From assembly GCF_042852765.1 (NCBI RefSeq), contig NZ_AP031414.1: 64,000 nt of DNA; one strand, written 5' to 3'. Positions 61,848-64,000 of the stretch are shown here, one piece after another. The position numbers and the translations under genes are program-made. Source of the stretch: Schaedlerella glycyrrhizinilytica_A. Its GTDB lineage: Bacteria; Bacillota; Clostridia; Lachnospirales; Lachnospiraceae. The notes beneath the pieces were generated by a model. The model saw only the letters and a list, made by a program, of their open reading frames with translations. It was not told the origin of the DNA and ran no database searches. Position 1 is the first letter of the stretch; the number at the start of each line of letters is the position of its first letter.

Positions 61848-63053
61848 TTGAAGTATCTGGTGATGCTCTGCGATGGAATGGCAGATGAACCGTTGGAGGA
61901 ACTGGGTGGAAAAACACCGCTGGAAGCGGCAGCGACGCCGAATATGGATCGACTTGCAAAAGTTTCTGAGATCGGTATGGTGCGGACGGTTCCGGAGGGA
62001 ATGGCCCCCGGAAGCGACACTGCAAATCTGTCTGTGATCGGATATGATCCGAAATGTTATTATACAGGGAGATCTCCGTTGGAAGCGCTGAGTATCGGAG
62101 TTGATATGGCGCCGGATGATGTGTCATTTCGTTGTAATGTGGTGACACTTTCCGAGGAAGAAGAGAAATATGAGGACCGGAAGATCTTAGATCACAGTTC
62201 GGATGAGATCAGTACCGAAGAGGCGGCAGTTCTTTTGGAAGCGCTGAAAGAGGGCTTAAAGCGGGATGGTTATGAATTTTATGTCGGAACGAGCTATCGC
62301 CACCTTCTGATCTGGAAACACGGAAGCGTTGTGGAATTGACGCCGCCGCATGATATCCTGACGAAGCGGATCGGGGAATTTCTTCCGAAAGATTCTCTGC
62401 TGCGGGAAATGATGGAGAAAAGTTATGAGATTCTGAATCATCATCCGGTCAACGAAGCGAGGCGAAAGAACGGTTTGAAGCCTGCCAACTCTGCATGGTT
62501 CTGGGGAGCGGGAACAAGACCGGCATTGAAAGCATTTGAAGAACTGCATGGGAAAACAGGCGCGATGATCTCGGCCGTGGATCTGCTGAAAGGGATCGCA
62601 GTAGGAGCCGGTATGCAGAACCTCATAGTCGAGGGCGCAAACGGCGGACTGCATACGAATTATACCGGAAAAGCGGAAGCGGCAGTGAAAGCGCTGACAG
62701 AAGATGGATTTGATTTTGTATATATCCATGTCGAGGCTCCGGATGAGATGGGGCATCAGGGAAAGGTAAAAGACAAGATCCGGTCGATCGAATGGATCGA
62801 TGAAAAGATCATTGGACCGGTGACCGCGAAACTTTCTGAACAGGGGCAGGATTTCCGAATGCTGGTTCTGCCGGATCATCCGACGCCGATCTGCGTGCGG
62901 ACGCATACAGCCGATCCGGTTCCGTATTTGCTGTATGACAGTACGAAAAATGTGCAGGGGGCAGTATCCTATGATGAAAGGCATGGGATGGAGAGTAAAA
63001 TCAGAGAAGAAGAGGGGTACCGTCTGATCGGGCACCTTTTTGAAGGAGAATAG
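61848..63053 (+). CDS. ApgM-like phosphoglycerate mutase family protein, possible homoserine kinase
   Basis: A 401-residue protein of the archaeal-type cofactor-independent phosphoglycerate mutase family (alkaline phosphatase superfamily). Motifs are LVMLCDGMADEP, the metal/Ser motif GMAPGSDTANLSVIG, VEAPDEMGHQG and LVLPDHPTPICVRTHT. It lies between hom and lysC, which need a homoserine kinase for threonine synthesis, and no thrB is seen here. ApgM-like proteins have been reported as alternative homoserine kinases in other bacteria, so this role is plausible. The start is TTG 61848 with GGGGGA about 7 bases upstream; the longer frame from 61782 overlaps hom. Confidence 0.88.
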   Translation: MKYLVMLCDGMADEPLEELGGKTPLEAAATPNMDRLAKVSEIGMVRTVPEGMAPGSDTANLSVIGYDPKCYYTGRSPLEALSIGVDMAPDDVSFRCNVVTLSEEEEKYEDRKILDHSSDEISTEEAAVLLEALKEGLKRDGYEFYVGTSYRHLLIWKHGSVVELTPPHDILTKRIGEFLPKDSLLREMMEKSYEILNHHPVNEARRKNGLKPANSAWFWGAGTRPALKAFEELHGKTGAMISAVDLLKGIAVGAGMQNLIVEGANGGLHTNYTGKAEAAVKALTEDGFDFVYIHVEAPDEMGHQGKVKDKIRSIEWIDEKIIGPVTAKLSEQGQDFRMLVLPDHPTPICVRTHTADPVPYLLYDSTKNVQGAVSYDERHGMESKIREEEGYRLIGHLFEGE

Positions 63054-63054
63054 T

Positions 63055-64000
63055 ATGCTGATCGTGAAAAAATTTGGAGGCAGTTCTGTTGCAGACCGGG
63101 AACGGATCTTTAATGTGGCAGAACGCTGTGTGGAAGAATACAAAAAAGGCAACGATGTGATCGTTGTGCTTTCCGCTATGGGAGATACAACGGATGAATT
63201 GATCGCGAAAGCAAAAGAGATCAATCCGAACGCATCGAGACGGGAAATGGATATGCTTTTGACAACCGGAGAGCAGGTGTCGGTCTCTTTGATGGCAATG
63301 GCAATCTCTTCGATGGGAATCCCGGCGGTTTCCCTGAATGCATTTCAAGTGGGAATGCATTGCACATCCGCTTATGGGAACGCCCGGTTTAAACGGGTCG
63401 ATGCAGACCGCATCCGACATGAACTGGAGTACCGGAAGATCGTGATCATCACGGGATTTCAGGGGGTGAATAAGTACGAAGACTATGTGACGCTTGGCAG
63501 AGGCGGGTCGGATACAACCGCAGTTGCGATCGCAGCGGCGCTCCACGCGGATGCGTGCGAGATCTATACCGACGTGGATGGCGTGTATACGGCAGACCCG
63601 AGAATCGTAAAGAATGCAAGAAAACTGGAGTCCATCAGTTACGATGAGATGTTGGAGCTGGCGTCACTGGGGGCGAAAGTGCTTCATAATCGTTCGGTGG
63701 AAATGGCAAAAAAATATGGCGTACAGCTGATCGTCCGGTCCAGTCTGAACCGGTCGGAGGGTACGGTAGTCAAGGAGGTAGCGAAAATGGAAAAAATGCT
63801 GATCAGCGGAGTTGCATCCGACAAAAATACATCCCGTGTGTCTGTGATCGGTGTGCAGGATAAGCCGGGAGTGGCGTTTAAGATTTTTAATACATTGGCG
63901 AAAAAAGGGATCAATGTGGATATTATCCTGCAGTCGGTGGGACGCGGCGGCACGAAAGATATTTCTTTTACGGTTTCCCAGGAAGATTTAAATGATACGT
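63055..64000 (+). CDS. lysC: Aspartate kinase, 3' end outside window
   Basis: The first step of the aspartate amino-acid pathway. 315 residues are visible: the kinase domain begins LIVKKFGGSSVADRERIF, has TGEQVSVSLMAMA and GRGGSDTTAVAIAAALHADA, and the first ACT domain starts near residue 255 (SRVSVIGVQDKPGVAFKIFN). The frame is open to the window end. GAAGGAGAA precedes the ATG, 1 base after the previous stop. The order hom - ApgM-like - lysC gives coordinated threonine/lysine synthesis. Confidence 0.96.
   Translation, partial: MLIVKKFGGSSVADRERIFNVAERCVEEYKKGNDVIVVLSAMGDTTDELIAKAKEINPNASRREMDMLLTTGEQVSVSLMAMAISSMGIPAVSLNAFQVGMHCTSAYGNARFKRVDADRIRHELEYRKIVIITGFQGVNKYEDYVTLGRGGSDTTAVAIAAALHADACEIYTDVDGVYTADPRIVKNARKLESISYDEMLELASLGAKVLHNRSVEMAKKYGVQLIVRSSLNRSEGTVVKEVAKMEKMLISGVASDKNTSRVSVIGVQDKPGVAFKIFNTLAKKGINVDIILQSVGRGGTKDISFTVSQEDLNDT

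Overview
The window looks like chromosomal DNA of a gut-type Firmicute, most likely a member of the Lachnospiraceae. The evidence is a set of Gram-positive housekeeping genes (HPr kinase, class 3 fructose-1,6-bisphosphatase, long HPF, BipA, a ROK glucokinase, prfB with a programmed frameshift), purine-rich ribosome binding sites throughout, and an LCP-type wall-polymer locus. No rRNA, tRNA, CRISPR array or transposase gene was seen.

Layout. 1-3.7 kb: the start of a divergent ABC transporter ATPase gene, a GH3 beta-glucosidase, a small unknown ORF and an XRE regulator. 3.7-5.9 kb: a scarred accessory patch. It holds a fossil copy of the leader and first gene of the downstream glycan operon, a structured non-coding stretch, an AbiD/AbiF-like HEPN protein behind a strong promoter and a terminator-like hairpin RNA, and the C-terminal remnant of a DUF234 ATPase. 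5.9-28.1 kb: one large co-directional surface-polysaccharide operon. It encodes GT4 and GT2 glycosyltransferases, two related COG5610-like proteins, an LCP ligase, an ABC-2 exporter permease, an ATPase fused to an extracellular domain, a GlfT2-like galactofuranosyltransferase, a DUF6270 protein, a 1391-residue four-module enzyme, a DUF4422/GT8-like protein, a double GT2, UDP-galactopyranose mutase and a nucleotidyltransferase. The stretch from about 17.8 to 26.0 kb is visibly more AT-rich than its flanks.

28.2-36.5 kb: a small unknown protein, an Rpn-type nuclease gene broken by one in-frame TAG, a DgkA-type lipid kinase, a phasin-like protein, a UbiB/AarF kinase, a cytoplasmic BMP-family protein, a metallophosphoesterase, an aldo/keto reductase and a PAP2 phosphatase. 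36.6-44.5 kb: DUF1846 protein (minus strand), FtsH, UvrC, HprK and glucokinase. 44.6-51.4 kb: mostly minus-strand housekeeping (PBP1A, HPF, a PsiE-like membrane protein, BipA) with plus-strand YigZ between. 51.6-64 kb: an SSB-like protein, DapB, Fbp, a repeat-rich lipoprotein, a eukaryotic-type HisA, SecA, RF2, and a hom - ApgM-like - lysC operon cut by the window end.

Reading together: the glycan operon encodes a galactofuranose-containing, probably pyruvylated polymer that is assembled in the cytoplasm, exported by an ABC transporter and attached to peptidoglycan by the LCP enzyme. A G9 tract lies in the spacer of its candidate promoter, which suggests on/off expression. The most unusual items are the ectodomain-TM-ATPase fusion, the four-module enzyme, the HEPN gene with its hairpin RNA, the duplicated and partly deleted operon leader, and the ApgM-like gene placed where a homoserine kinase would be expected.
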